A stretch of 64,000 bases of DNA. It comes from Mesobacillus jeotgali. Lineage in GTDB: Bacteria > Bacillota > Bacilli > Bacillales > Cytobacillaceae. Every line of letters begins with the position of its first letter. Within the stretch, counting starts at the first letter, position 1. The position numbers and the translations under genes are program-made. Positions 44,121-53,708 of the stretch are shown piece after piece. Under the pieces are notes generated by a model, which was given only the letters and a program-made list of their open reading frames with translations, had not been told where the DNA came from and made no database searches. The stretch lies in the NCBI RefSeq assembly GCF_900166585.1, contig NZ_FVZC01000009.1:868001-932000 (forward strand). The letters run 5' to 3'.

Positions 44121-46063
44121 GTTCCTTCGTAGTCATCATTGGAGACGGCCAGCTGGCTGACCGTGTGGGGGGAGAGTTATCTTCCCGCTACCAGGTGTTT
44201 AGGCGGCCTGATTTTAAAAATGGCCTCCCTGCAAATTCGGAATTAATTCTGGTCTTGCACGATTTATGGAACCCTGATGCACATCAAAAGGCTGAAGAGG
44301 TGGCAAGACAGACAGGCAGCCCCTGGTTACGCGGCTTTGTTTCTTTTGGAGAGGGAATCATTGGACCACTCGTCCGGCCTGAAACTCCGGGGTGTTCCGA
44401 ATGTGCTGACCTGAGGAGACTGCTGGGGGGACAGGAACGAAGCGAAATGTATGCAGTGAAACAGAAACTTGCTGCAGGAGGTGCTAGCCCAGACCCGTGG
44501 GCTTCTAGAACCAGCCTTTTGCAGCTCACGAATGTAATTGTCGCGGAAACAGACAGAATACTTGAGGGGAAGGAGACTCTTTCAGAGGGCAGGCTGTATT
44601 TTACCGACCTAAAAACTTTAAATGGCTCATGGCATACTTTCCTTGCTGATTCCCTTTGCCCGGTGTGCAGTCCAATACCAGATGATTCAGCCTCACTCGC
44701 ACAAATTCACTTGGAACCGAGTCCTAAGGTCAGTGCAGGCAGCTATCGGACTACTGCGCTCGATCAATTGAAGAATCTGCTCCTGACAGATTATTATGAC
44801 AATCGGACAGGGCTGTTAAATAGTAAAATGTATGATTTGATCACACCATTCGCCGATGCGAGTGTTAATCTGCCAATGATTTCTGGAGGCAATGAGGGCA
44901 CAGCCGGAAGGACTCAATGCTATGCGGATAGCGAACTGACTGCCATTCTTGAAGGCCTCGAGCGCCATTGCGGGTTAGAGCCGCGCGGGAAGAGAACAGT
45001 CATCCATGACAGTTACCGGAACCTCGAGAAGCAAGCAATGAATCCATTAGAAGTGGGCGTCCATGCAGATGAGGAATATGAAAAGCCTGGTTTTCCATTC
45101 GCGAAGTTCGATCCTGACCGGCCGATGGATTGGGTCTGGGGATATTCCTTAATCGAAGAGCGGCCAATCCTCGTGCCCGAGCTTCTTTCCTACTATAGTT
45201 TGGGCTGCGGCTCGGCAGGATTTGTTTATGAGACTTCCAATGGGTGTGCACTTGGCGGAAGCATGGAAGAAGCGATCTTTTACGGAATCATGGAAGTGGT
45301 CGAGCGCGATTCCTTCCTTTTGTCATGGTATGCTAAGCTCAGGCTGCCGCGGCTGGATCTTTCTTCTGCAGAGGATGAAGAATTACAGTTGATGGCAGAA
45401 CGGATGCGAGCAGTAGCTGGATATGATTTATTTTTGTATAACGCCACCATGGAGCATGGAATTCCAAGCATCTGGGCAATGGCAAAGAACAGGAAGGACA
45501 GCGGATTGAATCTGATATGTGCTGCCGGAGCCCATCTTGATCCGGTAAAGGCGGCAAAAAGTGCAATCCAGGAGCTTGCTGGCATGATGCTCAATCTTGA
45601 TGGAAAATTGGAATCAAACAAGGAAGGCTATTTACAAATGCTTGAAGATGATTCACTCGTTCGCCAGATGGATGATCATGGAATGCTTTACGGATTGCCA
45701 CAGGCAGAGGACCGGTTAAACTTCCTGCTTGATGATGATCGGCCATTACAGAGTTTCAAAGAAGCTTTTCAGTGGGAGTCTCGCCATGATGATCTAACGG
45801 ATGATTTGAAGGATATTCTTGGGGTATTCCGCCAATTAGACCTCAATGTCATCGTCATCGATCAGACTCCGCCGGAAATAAGGAAAAATGGGCTTTATTG
45901 TGTAAAAGTATTGATTCCAGGAATGCTGCCAATGACTTTTGGACACCACCTTACCCGCCTTAAAGGGCTTGACAGGGTGTTGCATGTCCCGATGAAGCTT
46001 GGTTATGAAAAAGGGCCATTAACTTTTGAAAAACTAAACCATTTTCCGCATCCGTTCCCTTAG
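44117..46063 (+). CDS. TOMM cyclodehydratase, fused leader-binding/E1-like and YcaO domains
   Basis: 648 residues. The N-terminal third has two zinc-type CxxC pairs ('PGCSECADL' and 'SLCPVC'), as in the C (E1-like) half of cyclodehydratases. The rest is a YcaO domain with ATP-site motifs 'TQCYADSELTAILEGLERH' and 'ALGGSMEEAIFYGIMEVVERDSF', ending in the Pro-rich tail 'FPHPFP' that YcaO enzymes need. It uses ATP to turn Cys into thiazolines on the precursor. TTG start overlaps the upstream stop; RBS GTGAGGAGGG. Confidence 0.93.
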   Translation: MSSFVVIIGDGQLADRVGGELSSRYQVFRRPDFKNGLPANSELILVLHDLWNPDAHQKAEEVARQTGSPWLRGFVSFGEGIIGPLVRPETPGCSECADLRRLLGGQERSEMYAVKQKLAAGGASPDPWASRTSLLQLTNVIVAETDRILEGKETLSEGRLYFTDLKTLNGSWHTFLADSLCPVCSPIPDDSASLAQIHLEPSPKVSAGSYRTTALDQLKNLLLTDYYDNRTGLLNSKMYDLITPFADASVNLPMISGGNEGTAGRTQCYADSELTAILEGLERHCGLEPRGKRTVIHDSYRNLEKQAMNPLEVGVHADEEYEKPGFPFAKFDPDRPMDWVWGYSLIEERPILVPELLSYYSLGCGSAGFVYETSNGCALGGSMEEAIFYGIMEVVERDSFLLSWYAKLRLPRLDLSSAEDEELQLMAERMRAVAGYDLFLYNATMEHGIPSIWAMAKNRKDSGLNLICAAGAHLDPVKAAKSAIQELAGMMLNLDGKLESNKEGYLQMLEDDSLVRQMDDHGMLYGLPQAEDRLNFLLDDDRPLQSFKEAFQWESRHDDLTDDLKDILGVFRQLDLNVIVIDQTPPEIRKNGLYCVKVLIPGMLPMTFGHHLTRLKGLDRVLHVPMKLGYEKGPLTFEKLNHFPHPFP

Positions 46064-46074
46064 GAGGCAGCAGA

Positions 46075-47631
46075 ATGAGTCTTGATGAATTTTTGAAGGA
46101 TTTGCATTTTAATATCGATCGTGCCAACCAGGAAAACTGGGAACCAAACTGGGAGGATGCTCCTCTATCGTATAAGCTTTATAAAGGATTGCCTGTCGTA
46201 CCACTTTCTGCAGAGGTTCCGTTAACCCTATCCGAAAACCGGCTGCCATCAAAGCCGGACCTTGAGGGAATCGGACATTTTCTCTGGTATGTCTATGGAA
46301 TAACACAATTGAGCGAATCTGTTTATCCTGGAGATGATAATCCCGTCCATTCATACAGGAGGTTTGCACCCTCCGGCGGGGCACTCTATCCTAATGAACT
46401 GTATGTATATTTAAAACTAGATGACCTGACAGAGGGAGTCTATCATTATGACCCATCCCATCACCGGCTTGTTTTGCTCCGGACCGGAAATTTTGATTCA
46501 TATATTTCTGAAGCTCTTGGCAATCGATGTGATCTTCCATCCTGCTTTGGTACCGTCTTCGTATCCACGATGTTTTGGAAAAATTTCTTTAAATACAATA
46601 ACTTTTCCTACCGGCTGCAAGGCTTGGATGCTGGAGTGCTTATGGGCCAGCTGTTAGAGACAGCCAAACGTTTTGGTTTCGCTGCAGGGGTTTACTTTCA
46701 ATACCTGGATTCCGCAATCAATCACCTTCTGGGCTTATCTGAACAGGAGGAGAGTGTCTATTCGATTATCCCGTTGTCAGTGGGAACGACCAATTGGGCT
46801 TTAAGTGGTGAAGGATCACCAAATTATAAGACAGCGGAAGTGTTGAAAAGGGAACTGCAACCGGTAGAATTTGATCGTATTGAGAGATCAAAAACAGTTT
46901 TAGAGTTTCCAAAATTGAATGTTATTAATGAATCTGCCATGCTGGAGTCTGCCGAATCGTTTAATAGGTTCTCTAACAATCCCAGAAATGTTCAGGGGCT
47001 TAGCGAGATCCATCTCCCACATGCGGAATCAATAGAGTATGATTTGGCAGAGGTAAGCAAAAAGCGTTATTCACCCGAAATGGACTTTGTTATGGCCAGG
47101 ATAAATCAGCAGCAGCTGGCTGCCCTGTTGGACGGATCGGTATCTGCTTTTACTTACAGGAATGATCTAGACGATATTTCTTATGGGCAGGAAAACAGGA
47201 TATCAATCTATGGCTGCTTATATAATGTGGATGGTATCCCAAATGGTGCTTATTACTACAACCATGCTGAACATAGATTAGAAGGAATACAGGAGGGGGA
47301 CCATCGTCTCCTTTTGCAATCTGGATTATCCTTTGATAACGTAAACCTTCAGCAAGTGCCGCTTTGCCTGCACGTTACTGGCAATATGGATCTTTACCAG
47401 CAAGCACTGGGATACAGAGGTTATCGGATTTTACAAATGGAAGCTGGCATGCTTGTGCAAAGATTGCTTCTAAAAGCCTCAGCTTTAGGCCTGGGAGGGC
47501 ACCCTCTGCTTGGATTCGATGCTGGCATGGCAGATGAGCTTTACGGAATGAACGAGCAAACGTGTCTGATCCAAATCCCAATCGGTCCGTTTCGTCCCAA
47601 GCCGTGGTTAAAAGGGAGTATGCATAGCTAA
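46075..47631 (+). CDS. SagB-family FMN dehydrogenase (thiazoline oxidase)
   Basis: 518 residues with two nitroreductase-like halves: 'YRRFAPSGGALYPNELYVYLKL' with 'QGLDAGVLMGQLLETAKRFGF' in the first, 'LQMEAGMLVQRLLLKASALGLGGHPLLGFD' in the second. SagB enzymes oxidise thiazolines to thiazoles with FMN. It begins 12 bases after the cyclodehydratase gene behind TAGGAGGCAGC. No transporter, protease or immunity gene is seen beside the cluster. Confidence 0.92.
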   Translation: MSLDEFLKDLHFNIDRANQENWEPNWEDAPLSYKLYKGLPVVPLSAEVPLTLSENRLPSKPDLEGIGHFLWYVYGITQLSESVYPGDDNPVHSYRRFAPSGGALYPNELYVYLKLDDLTEGVYHYDPSHHRLVLLRTGNFDSYISEALGNRCDLPSCFGTVFVSTMFWKNFFKYNNFSYRLQGLDAGVLMGQLLETAKRFGFAAGVYFQYLDSAINHLLGLSEQEESVYSIIPLSVGTTNWALSGEGSPNYKTAEVLKRELQPVEFDRIERSKTVLEFPKLNVINESAMLESAESFNRFSNNPRNVQGLSEIHLPHAESIEYDLAEVSKKRYSPEMDFVMARINQQQLAALLDGSVSAFTYRNDLDDISYGQENRISIYGCLYNVDGIPNGAYYYNHAEHRLEGIQEGDHRLLLQSGLSFDNVNLQQVPLCLHVTGNMDLYQQALGYRGYRILQMEAGMLVQRLLLKASALGLGGHPLLGFDAGMADELYGMNEQTCLIQIPIGPFRPKPWLKGSMHS

Positions 47632-47736
47632 GAGCTGGTTTTCAGTTGGGGCGCATAACTGGCAATTGTAAGAATTTCATTTTGCCACAAGTTGAAATGC
47701 GGGTTATTGAAAGACTGTAACCAAATATAAAAAGAG

Positions 47737-47767
47737 AACTGCATCAGTTTATCTTCTGATGCAGTTT
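47737..47767. terminator. Bidirectional terminator
   Basis: AACTGCATCAG / CTGATGCAGTT with an eight-base loop between the TOMM operon and the converging minus-strand gene. Confidence 0.85.
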
Positions 47768-47772
47768 CGTTT

Positions 47773-48294
47773 TTAGTCCTCAACAGGATCAGTAATGACT
47801 CCTTCATCAAAGGGAATATCCTGATGTTGAGTGACGCCGAATTTCTTATAGGTAATCCTTGTTACATTAATATCATTTTCAGGATTATTGCCTCTGTAAC
47901 CCACTGATAAAACGAGATATAAATCCTTATCCGCCGGGTAACCTTTTACCTCAAACAGTTCCTTATTCAATCCTTCTGCCAGGACCTCTGCTTCATCAGA
48001 TCCTGTAATGTGTCCGGCTTTTGAAATGAAGGGTTTAATGACAAATTCATCATCATCTTTAGCAATAATTGTTCCATCTCTCTTTATGAATTCAACCTTT
48101 TCAAGGGCAGGATCTCCGAATCCATCCCATTTAAGATGGTAGGCTAAATAAAATATCCTTCCATCTTTATAATGCTCCAACCCAACGGTAGTGTGGCTCC
48201 ATTTAGTAAATTCCCCATCATATAAACAATAGTCTATCGTCCAAAAGGTCGCGAAGGTAACGATAAATAACACCAGCAGAATAAGTCTCTTCAT
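47773..48294 (-). CDS. Membrane-anchored/exported protein of unknown function
   Basis: About 173 residues from ATG 48294 (behind AAGGGGGGC). N-terminal hydrophobic anchor or signal (MKRLILLVLFIVTFATFW), then a beta-rich extracellular domain with acidic C-terminus. Next to the TOMM operon but converging, so a link to immunity is possible only as a guess. Confidence 0.65.
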   Translation of the reverse strand: MKRLILLVLFIVTFATFWTIDYCLYDGEFTKWSHTTVGLEHYKDGRIFYLAYHLKWDGFGDPALEKVEFIKRDGTIIAKDDDEFVIKPFISKAGHITGSDEAEVLAEGLNKELFEVKGYPADKDLYLVLSVGYRGNNPENDINVTRITYKKFGVTQHQDIPFDEGVITDPVED

Positions 48295-48495
48295 AATGCC
48301 CCCCTTGAAAATCCCCAATGTTAATCTAATATATTGTTACAGTCTTGAAATATGATAAAAACAAGTTAACTTAAAGAAAGCTGTTCTCCCAATTAACCAG
48401 ACTCTCTTGCTTTCTTTTTATGATTTTTGGAAATTTTGCTAGAGAGCAATTTGAGCCTATGGTAAAATTTTCTTTAAAAAATTCATAAGAAATGA

Positions 48496-49253
48496 GTGCA
48501 TATGTCAATGGTTGATAGTTTTGTAATTTCCTTGTTTGGCCATCCAAGAAATATCAGGGTTTATATCCCTTCTGAATGTGACAATAAAAGTTATCCTGTT
48601 TTGTACATGCATGATGGCCAAAATGTATTTGGGAATGAAGAGGCAATCGGTTCTGTAGGATTGGAGCTGGATAATTTACTGGAAGAAAGCAATATAGGGC
48701 TTATTGTAGTAGCGATTGATCAAAATCCGCCTGAGCGGATCAATGAGTATTGTCCCTGGAAAAATGGTGAATTTACAACAAAGCTTCTTGGCAAACCAAG
48801 TACCGAAGGCGGTAAAGGCAAGGGTTATGTTGACTTCATTGTCCATGAATTAAAACCTGTGATTGATTCGAAATATTGCACGAATCATGAAGAAACTTAT
48901 ATGGCAGGTATCTCCTTAGGCAGCTTAATCACGGTTTATGCGGCCTGTACATACCCTCAAATTTTTAAAAGGATAGCTGGTCTATCTTCTGGTTTTTATC
49001 GGAATCAGGAGGAGATTGAGAAATTAGTAGAATCTGCTGATTTATCCCAGATTGAAAAGCTATATTAGACTGTGGCACGATGGAAGGCGGAGAAAAGCTC
49101 GCTGCACCTTTTTTGGAAACCAATAAAGCAATTTATTCATTAATTGAGCAGAAAGGAATCGAGGCAAAACTGTTAGTAATCGAAGGAGCAGAACATATCT
49201 ACACTGCCTTTAAAATGCGGATACATAATGTTATTTCCTATTTAGTGTCTTAG
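48496..49253 (+). pseudogene. Alpha/beta-hydrolase (esterase-like), frameshifted
   Basis: The first 190 codons encode an esterase-D-like protein: 'YPVLYMHDGQNVFGNEEAIG', 'ENPPERINEYCPW'-type loop and nucleophile Ser in 'MAGISLGSLITVYAA'. The frame then stops at TAG 49066-49068 inside 'EKLY'. Reading one base back, the sequence continues as 'LDCGTMEGGEKLAAPF…VIEGAEHIYTAFKMR' to TAG 49251-49253, restoring the C-terminus with the catalytic His (GAEH). One missing T near 49065 explains the break. Start could be GTG 48496 or ATG 48502/48508. Confidence 0.85.
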
Positions 49254-49266
49254 GGAGGAAAAAGGT

Positions 49267-49482
49267 TTGTATAAAAACCGTCGATAGTTATTTAGCTCTT
49301 TTATCTTGTTTTTAATCAGTTATATTATCTGGCAAATAACAGGGGAACTGGCTGAAAAAACGGAAGAAATGGATACTGTTACTTCTTTTGCAATTTATAG
49401 TTTTCTGTCAGCTTTTTTCTTTTTGGTGGCTACCTTCGCTTTGTTAATAAGGGCTGTAGTGATGAAAACTAAAATGCATTGA
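49267..49482 (+). pseudogene. Two-helix membrane protein gene with early amber stop
   Basis: TTG 49267 lies behind AGGGAGGAAAAAGG, but codon 7 is TAG (49285-49287). Without it the frame gives about 71 residues with two clear membrane helices ('LFSSFILFLISYIIW' and 'FAIYSFLSAFFFLVATFALLIRA'). A CAG or AAG to TAG change would account for it. It follows the frameshifted hydrolase, so two adjacent genes look dead. Confidence 0.6.
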
Positions 49483-49571
49483 TATTGAACCAGGTTTTTT
49501 CCCTATAATATGGACAATCATCCATACTATGGTCTCACTCTATGAATATCTTGAAGCATGGAGGTGAGACA

Positions 49572-49826
49572 ATGAAGAGAAATGATAAAACCGGTGATTT
49601 ATCTGATTTGTTTTGTGACGAGAATATCAATAAAGTGCCTTTTCCCAGGATAAAGGTCATTCCTGTAAGGGATGTTCCGGACGATTGTGTATTGGTATGC
49701 GTCTGGCCATTTTGTTTTTTAGCATGCAATGGAGCAGGAGAAGACCCATGGGAGGATTGTGAGATTGTTTGTAACGAAAGTGGTCAATGTTTTATTGTTT
49801 GTCCGGTCATTCCTGATGGGGATTAA
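49572..49826 (+). CDS. Small Cys-patterned protein, copy 1
   Basis: 84 residues from ATG 49572 behind GGAGGTGAG; the ATG 30 bases earlier has no ribosome binding site. Nine Cys at 15, 39, 43, 48, 52, 63, 67, 73 and 77. Seven of them (15, 43, 48, 63, 67, 73, 77) align in exactly equal spacing with the gene at 56042, as do 'KVIPV..(V/L)PDD' and 'C(N/D)E.G.C..(V/T)CP'. No signal peptide. The pattern suggests metal binding or disulfide bonding; unknown family. Confidence 0.7.
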   Translation: MKRNDKTGDLSDLFCDENINKVPFPRIKVIPVRDVPDDCVLVCVWPFCFLACNGAGEDPWEDCEIVCNESGQCFIVCPVIPDGD

Positions 49827-49849
49827 TGATGATTTGCAAATGATAGCTT

Positions 49850-49881
49850 AAAAGGAGCCAATGAAGATGGTTCCTTTTTTT
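49850..49881 (+). terminator. Rho-independent terminator
   Basis: AAAGGAgCC / GGtTCCTTT with a nine-base loop and T run, after the Cys-patterned gene. Confidence 0.8.
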
Positions 49882-49974
49882 GTAACTTTCTTCGGTTGTC
49901 GAAGGGTTAAGGATGTAAAAGTTAGAATATTATGACATAATGTAATTATATTTTAACTGAAGGAGTGGTGCAGG

Positions 49975-51222
49975 TTGGCTAATGAATTTCCGATTGAGCA
50001 GGTGAGGGAAAGATTTCCGGCGTTAAAACGGGAAGACAATGGGAAACAGGTAGTTTATTTTGATGGACCAGGTGGGACTCAGATGGTCGATTATGCACTA
50101 GAATCGATGTATCGATACATAAAGAATGGAATGGCGAACCTCCATGGAACCTTCAATACCAGTGCTGATACGGACGCGTTGTTGGACCAAGCTAGAGAGA
50201 CAGTAGCTGATTTACTTGGGTGCCAGGCGAATGAGGTAGCGTTTGGAGCAAATATGACTACGCATGCTTTTGCAATCGCACGGAGTCTTGCTGGTTTTAT
50301 CAATGAAGGTGATGAGATTATTGTCACGGAGCTGGACCATCGTGCCAATGTTGACCCTTGGATTTCGATGGCAAGGGATCGTGGAGCAGTCATTAAATTC
50401 ATAAAACTTGATTGTGATAACTTTAGCTTAAGGCTGGAAGAGCTGGAAGAAATCATTACTCAAAAAACAAAATTGGTAGCCGTGGGGATGTCATCTAATG
50501 TTACCGGGACGGTCACGGACTTGATGCGGGTTATAAATAGGGCAAAAGAGGTTGGGGCTTGGGCGGTTGTTGACGCCGTCCATGGAGTACCACATTTAGC
50601 AATTGATTTTCAAGAGTTGGGCTGTGATATTCTTCTATGCTCAGCATATAAGTTTTTTGGACCTCATGTTGGAATCGCTGTAATAAGGGAGAACCTTTTC
50701 GAGAAACTTCCAGTTTATAAGCTAAATCCTGCACCTGGTGAGATTCCTTACAAGCTTGAGACAGGTACTCAAAATCACGAAGGCATTGCGGGGGTGATCG
50801 GTGCCATCCGGTTTATTGAAGAATTGGGTTTTGGAGAATCGAGAAGGGAACGAATGTTATCTGGAATGCATGCTATTGATGAATATGAGCTAGAGCTTGC
50901 AGCAGAAGTGGAGGCCTTTCTGCGCAGTATCCCGGAAGTGACGTTGTATCGAAACAAATCGGGAAGAAAGACACCAACTTTTGCTTTTACGGTCGATGGA
51001 CATCATTCCCGCGATGTCACAGCATGGCTTGCTGAGAATTACAATATGTGTGTTGCCGATGGAGACTTTTATGCTTCTACTATGGCTGAGGTTCTCAAAG
51101 TTTATCCAACAGGCGGCTGGGTGCGTATTGGGCTTGCACCATATAATACAAAAGAGGAAATCCAGCAATTTAAAGAGGGATTAACAGCGTATATTGCACA
51201 ACATCAAGAGAATATGGTTTGA
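49975..51222 (+). CDS. Cysteine desulfurase-like PLP enzyme (class V aminotransferase)
   Basis: 415 residues; 'FPALKREDNGKQVVYFDGPGGTQ' at the N-terminus and 'ANMTTHAFAIARSL', 'VTELDHRANVDPW', 'VVDAVHGVPHLAID' and Schiff-base Lys in 'CSAYKFFGPHVGI' match the cysteine desulfurase-like (VC1184-type) family. Whether it releases sulfur from cysteine is not shown. TTG start behind AAGGAGTGG. A LysE exporter gene follows 23 bases later, possibly in the same operon. Confidence 0.88.
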   Translation: MANEFPIEQVRERFPALKREDNGKQVVYFDGPGGTQMVDYALESMYRYIKNGMANLHGTFNTSADTDALLDQARETVADLLGCQANEVAFGANMTTHAFAIARSLAGFINEGDEIIVTELDHRANVDPWISMARDRGAVIKFIKLDCDNFSLRLEELEEIITQKTKLVAVGMSSNVTGTVTDLMRVINRAKEVGAWAVVDAVHGVPHLAIDFQELGCDILLCSAYKFFGPHVGIAVIRENLFEKLPVYKLNPAPGEIPYKLETGTQNHEGIAGVIGAIRFIEELGFGESRRERMLSGMHAIDEYELELAAEVEAFLRSIPEVTLYRNKSGRKTPTFAFTVDGHHSRDVTAWLAENYNMCVADGDFYASTMAEVLKVYPTGGWVRIGLAPYNTKEEIQQFKEGLTAYIAQHQENMV

Positions 51223-51245
51223 TATTTACGAAAGGTAGATGAAAC

Positions 51246-51881
51246 ATGTTTGGAATCAGTCATTTTGAAGTATTTTTGATGACCGCCATCCTGCTTAATT
51301 TGACTCCAGGGACAGATACGATGTACATCATCAGCAGGAGCATTTCGCAGGGCAGGACGGCAGGTATTTATTCTGCTCTTGGCATCTCAGCAGGAGTAGT
51401 TGTTCATACCTTGCTAGCCGCGTTCGGTTTATCCGTTATATTGACTCAATCGGCTTTTTTGTTCACTGCGGTCAAAATAGCTGGAGCGATTTATCTGGCT
51501 TATTTAGGGGCAAGAATGTTACTGGAAAAAAGCAGTACCCATGAAAAAAAGTCCATGCCAATACAAAGCAATAAAAAAATCTTTTTTCAAGGGATGGTCA
51601 CCAATGTAACAAACCCAAAAGTCGCTTTGTTTTTTCTGGCTTTCCTTCCCCAATTCATCCATGCGGATCCGGGGACAGCGAGCCCAATCCCATTCATCAT
51701 ACTGGGATTGACGTTCACTTTGACCGGTGGAACATGGTCTTTGTTGACGGCTTATTTTTCCTCAATGGCAACATCAAAACTCAGGAAAAATGCAAAAGCA
51801 GGAACAGTATTGAACCGCCTTACAGGAATTGTTTTTATTGGAATGGGTATAAGTTTATTGAAGGCAAAAGCTTCATCATGA
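51246..51881 (+). CDS. LysE/RhtB family amino acid exporter
   Basis: 211 residues with six helices and the family start 'LMTAILLNLTPGTDTMYIISRSISQGRTAGIYSALGISAG', then 'GAIYLAYLGARMLLEKS' and 'TNVTNPKVALFFLAFLPQFI'. Exports amino acids or related metabolites; the neighbour enzyme could supply a clue to substrate but none is established. RBS AAAGGTAG. Confidence 0.92.
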   Translation: MFGISHFEVFLMTAILLNLTPGTDTMYIISRSISQGRTAGIYSALGISAGVVVHTLLAAFGLSVILTQSAFLFTAVKIAGAIYLAYLGARMLLEKSSTHEKKSMPIQSNKKIFFQGMVTNVTNPKVALFFLAFLPQFIHADPGTASPIPFIILGLTFTLTGGTWSLLTAYFSSMATSKLRKNAKAGTVLNRLTGIVFIGMGISLLKAKASS

Positions 51882-51886
51882 ACGGA

Positions 51887-51917
51887 AGAGCCTGGACAAA
51901 TGTGCCAGGCTCTCTTT
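51887..51917 (+). terminator. Rho-independent terminator
   Basis: AGAGCCTGG / CCAGGCTCT with an eight-base loop, TTTAAT tail. Confidence 0.8.
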
Positions 51918-51956
51918 AATATAGAAAAAAGACTAAATAGACTGGTGGAATCATCG

Positions 51957-52334
51957 ATGGGAGAAGCGTTGGTCAAATTTAAAAAACGGATGAAAAAAAT
52001 CAAAGAAGATATCTTTATTATTGCCGAAGCATACAAGCATCCAGATACCCCTTTTTTTATCAAAATTTTGGCGCTGATTGTCGTGGGTTATGCATTCAGT
52101 CCCATTGATTTAATACCTGACTTTATTCCCATTCTCGGATATCTCGATGATCTTATCCTGATCCCATTGGGAATTGCCATGCTTTTGAAATTAATACCTG
52201 ATCATGTCATTCATGAATCGCGGGTAAAGGTTGCAGCAACTGAAAAAGTGAAGAAGAAAAATTGGCTGGCGGGATTGGTTATCATCTTGATATGGGCTTT
52301 ATTGTTATACTGGTTGGTTGGGTTAATAAACTGA
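51957..52334 (+). CDS. DUF1232 (YkvA-like) membrane protein
   Basis: About 125 residues from ATG 51957 (TGGTGGA upstream); a longer frame would begin inside the preceding terminator. DUF1232 motif 'KILALIVVGYAFSPIDLIPDFIPILGYLDDLILIPLGI', then a C-terminal membrane helix 'LAGLVIILIWALLLYWLVG'. Function unknown. Confidence 0.88.
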   Translation: MGEALVKFKKRMKKIKEDIFIIAEAYKHPDTPFFIKILALIVVGYAFSPIDLIPDFIPILGYLDDLILIPLGIAMLLKLIPDHVIHESRVKVAATEKVKKKNWLAGLVIILIWALLLYWLVGLIN

Positions 52335-52487
52335 TCCAGGACGCCACTATCGAGATAATCGAAAGCAGTAGATTCGGAAGAGCAGGAACTAATATTGCAA
52401 TCAAAAAAAGAAGGTGGAAGGCGATCTATTTAGTTAATGGGGGGGAGGCCAGTAAATATCATTTAACCTGAAAGAATTCTACCTTAA

Positions 52488-52512
52488 AAAAAACACCAAA
52501 AAGGTGTTTTTA
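52488..52512. terminator. Rho-independent terminator
   Basis: AAAACACC / GGTGTTTT around an A-rich loop; serves the minus-strand STAS gene and possibly the DUF1232 gene. Confidence 0.75.
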
Positions 52513-52534
52513 ATTCTATAAAAATAGCCCTTTC

Positions 52535-53380
52535 TTACACTGTCACATGTTTAAATCCAAGATCTAAAAGAGCATTTTCTAGTGAACTGCTAACTTTTAT
52601 TAAATTGAAATTCAACCCCACTCGTGTCATGGTTTGAGCAATTGTGGGACTAATTCCGGTAATAACGACTTCTACACCAATTAATTTTAGTGTATTCACG
52701 ATTTGAAAAAGGGAATTTGCAACCAGACTGTCAATCATGGAAACTCCTGAAAGGTCCAAAATGAAATACTGAATATCAAGCCTGATGGACTCATTTAGCG
52801 ATACCTGCATAATCATTTTGGCACGATCATTATCAATAGAACCAATTACAGGCAAGACGGCAATCCCTTTGGAAATAGGAACGACCGGGACAGACAGTTC
52901 CTTTAATTCAGTAAAAGTTGATTCCACAAGGCTAAGGTTATGTTTTTCATGAATTTCACCAGTGATTTTAAAGATTGCATCAATCAATCTATCATACTGT
53001 TGACTAATTTGAACCATGGTTTTGCAAGAAATACGATTCTGTTCCAATTCCTCAGTGAATATTTCCCAAATAATCAAGCGGAACAAGGAGACAATTCTTA
53101 ACGACTGTGTTAACGATATTCCAAATGCAACTGTTTGATTCGCTGCCTTTCTCGACCAGTTACAAACAGATTCGTATACAATCTCAGGATTTTGATATAA
53201 TATTTCGCCAAAGTACCCGATGATTTCAGCTCTTAATTCCAAATATTCAGGTTCAGGCATTTTGAACTTCTCAAAATTCTCTGTTGAATTTTTAAGGATA
53301 TTTTCGCTAAATAACTTAGCGAGCTGATACCGGTTACCAAAGATTTTTCTGCCCACCACTTCAGACTCTTCTATAGACAC
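52535..53380 (-). CDS. RsbR-family STAS protein
   Basis: About 281 residues from GTG 53380 behind AAAAAGGAGATG. N-terminal non-haem globin-like helical domain of RsbR paralogues ('ELRAEIIGYFGEILYQNPEIVYESVCNWSRKAA'), then STAS domain 'GIAVLPVIGSIDNDRAKMIM', 'FILDLSGVSMIDSLVANSL' and 'LIGVEVVITGISPTIAQTM'. Likely a stressosome component that feeds sigma-B. Second STAS sensor in the window besides the one at 37733. Confidence 0.88.
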   Translation of the reverse strand: MSIEESEVVGRKIFGNRYQLAKLFSENILKNSTENFEKFKMPEPEYLELRAEIIGYFGEILYQNPEIVYESVCNWSRKAANQTVAFGISLTQSLRIVSLFRLIIWEIFTEELEQNRISCKTMVQISQQYDRLIDAIFKITGEIHEKHNLSLVESTFTELKELSVPVVPISKGIAVLPVIGSIDNDRAKMIMQVSLNESIRLDIQYFILDLSGVSMIDSLVANSLFQIVNTLKLIGVEVVITGISPTIAQTMTRVGLNFNLIKVSSSLENALLDLGFKHVTV

Positions 53381-53708
53381 TTTACATCTCCTTTTTAATA
53401 ACAATTTTTTTTGGAATTGGACATTAGCTTTTAAGGAATGTAAAAAATTAAAGCAAATGAAGAGGGTTTATGGTACTCATGTGGAAAGGGAAGAATCAAT
53501 ATGTGCTCTAAGACTAACACATGGGACTAGTATAAGCGAGGAAAAGATTAAGAGCGTCCGCTTATAGTATTTAAGAAAGAAGCTGCTGTAAAAACAAAAA
53601 CGATTTCGCTTGCTGAAGAATCAATTGAGCAAAAAAAATCAAATGAAAAAGTTCCTGGAGCCCAGTGGACTGAAGGAACTTTCTTGTTGAACAACTATAC
53701 GTTGATCA
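53381..53708. other. Intergenic region with minus-strand terminator
   Basis: No gene seen. At 53647-53683 the stem AAAGTTCCT / AGGAACTTT, followed by T on the minus strand, ends the exported protein gene at 53709. Confidence 0.6.

Noticed and set aside
52262..52471. 69-codon frame after the DUF1232 gene
   Set aside because: Overlaps the real gene's end, no ribosome binding site, composition not protein-like.
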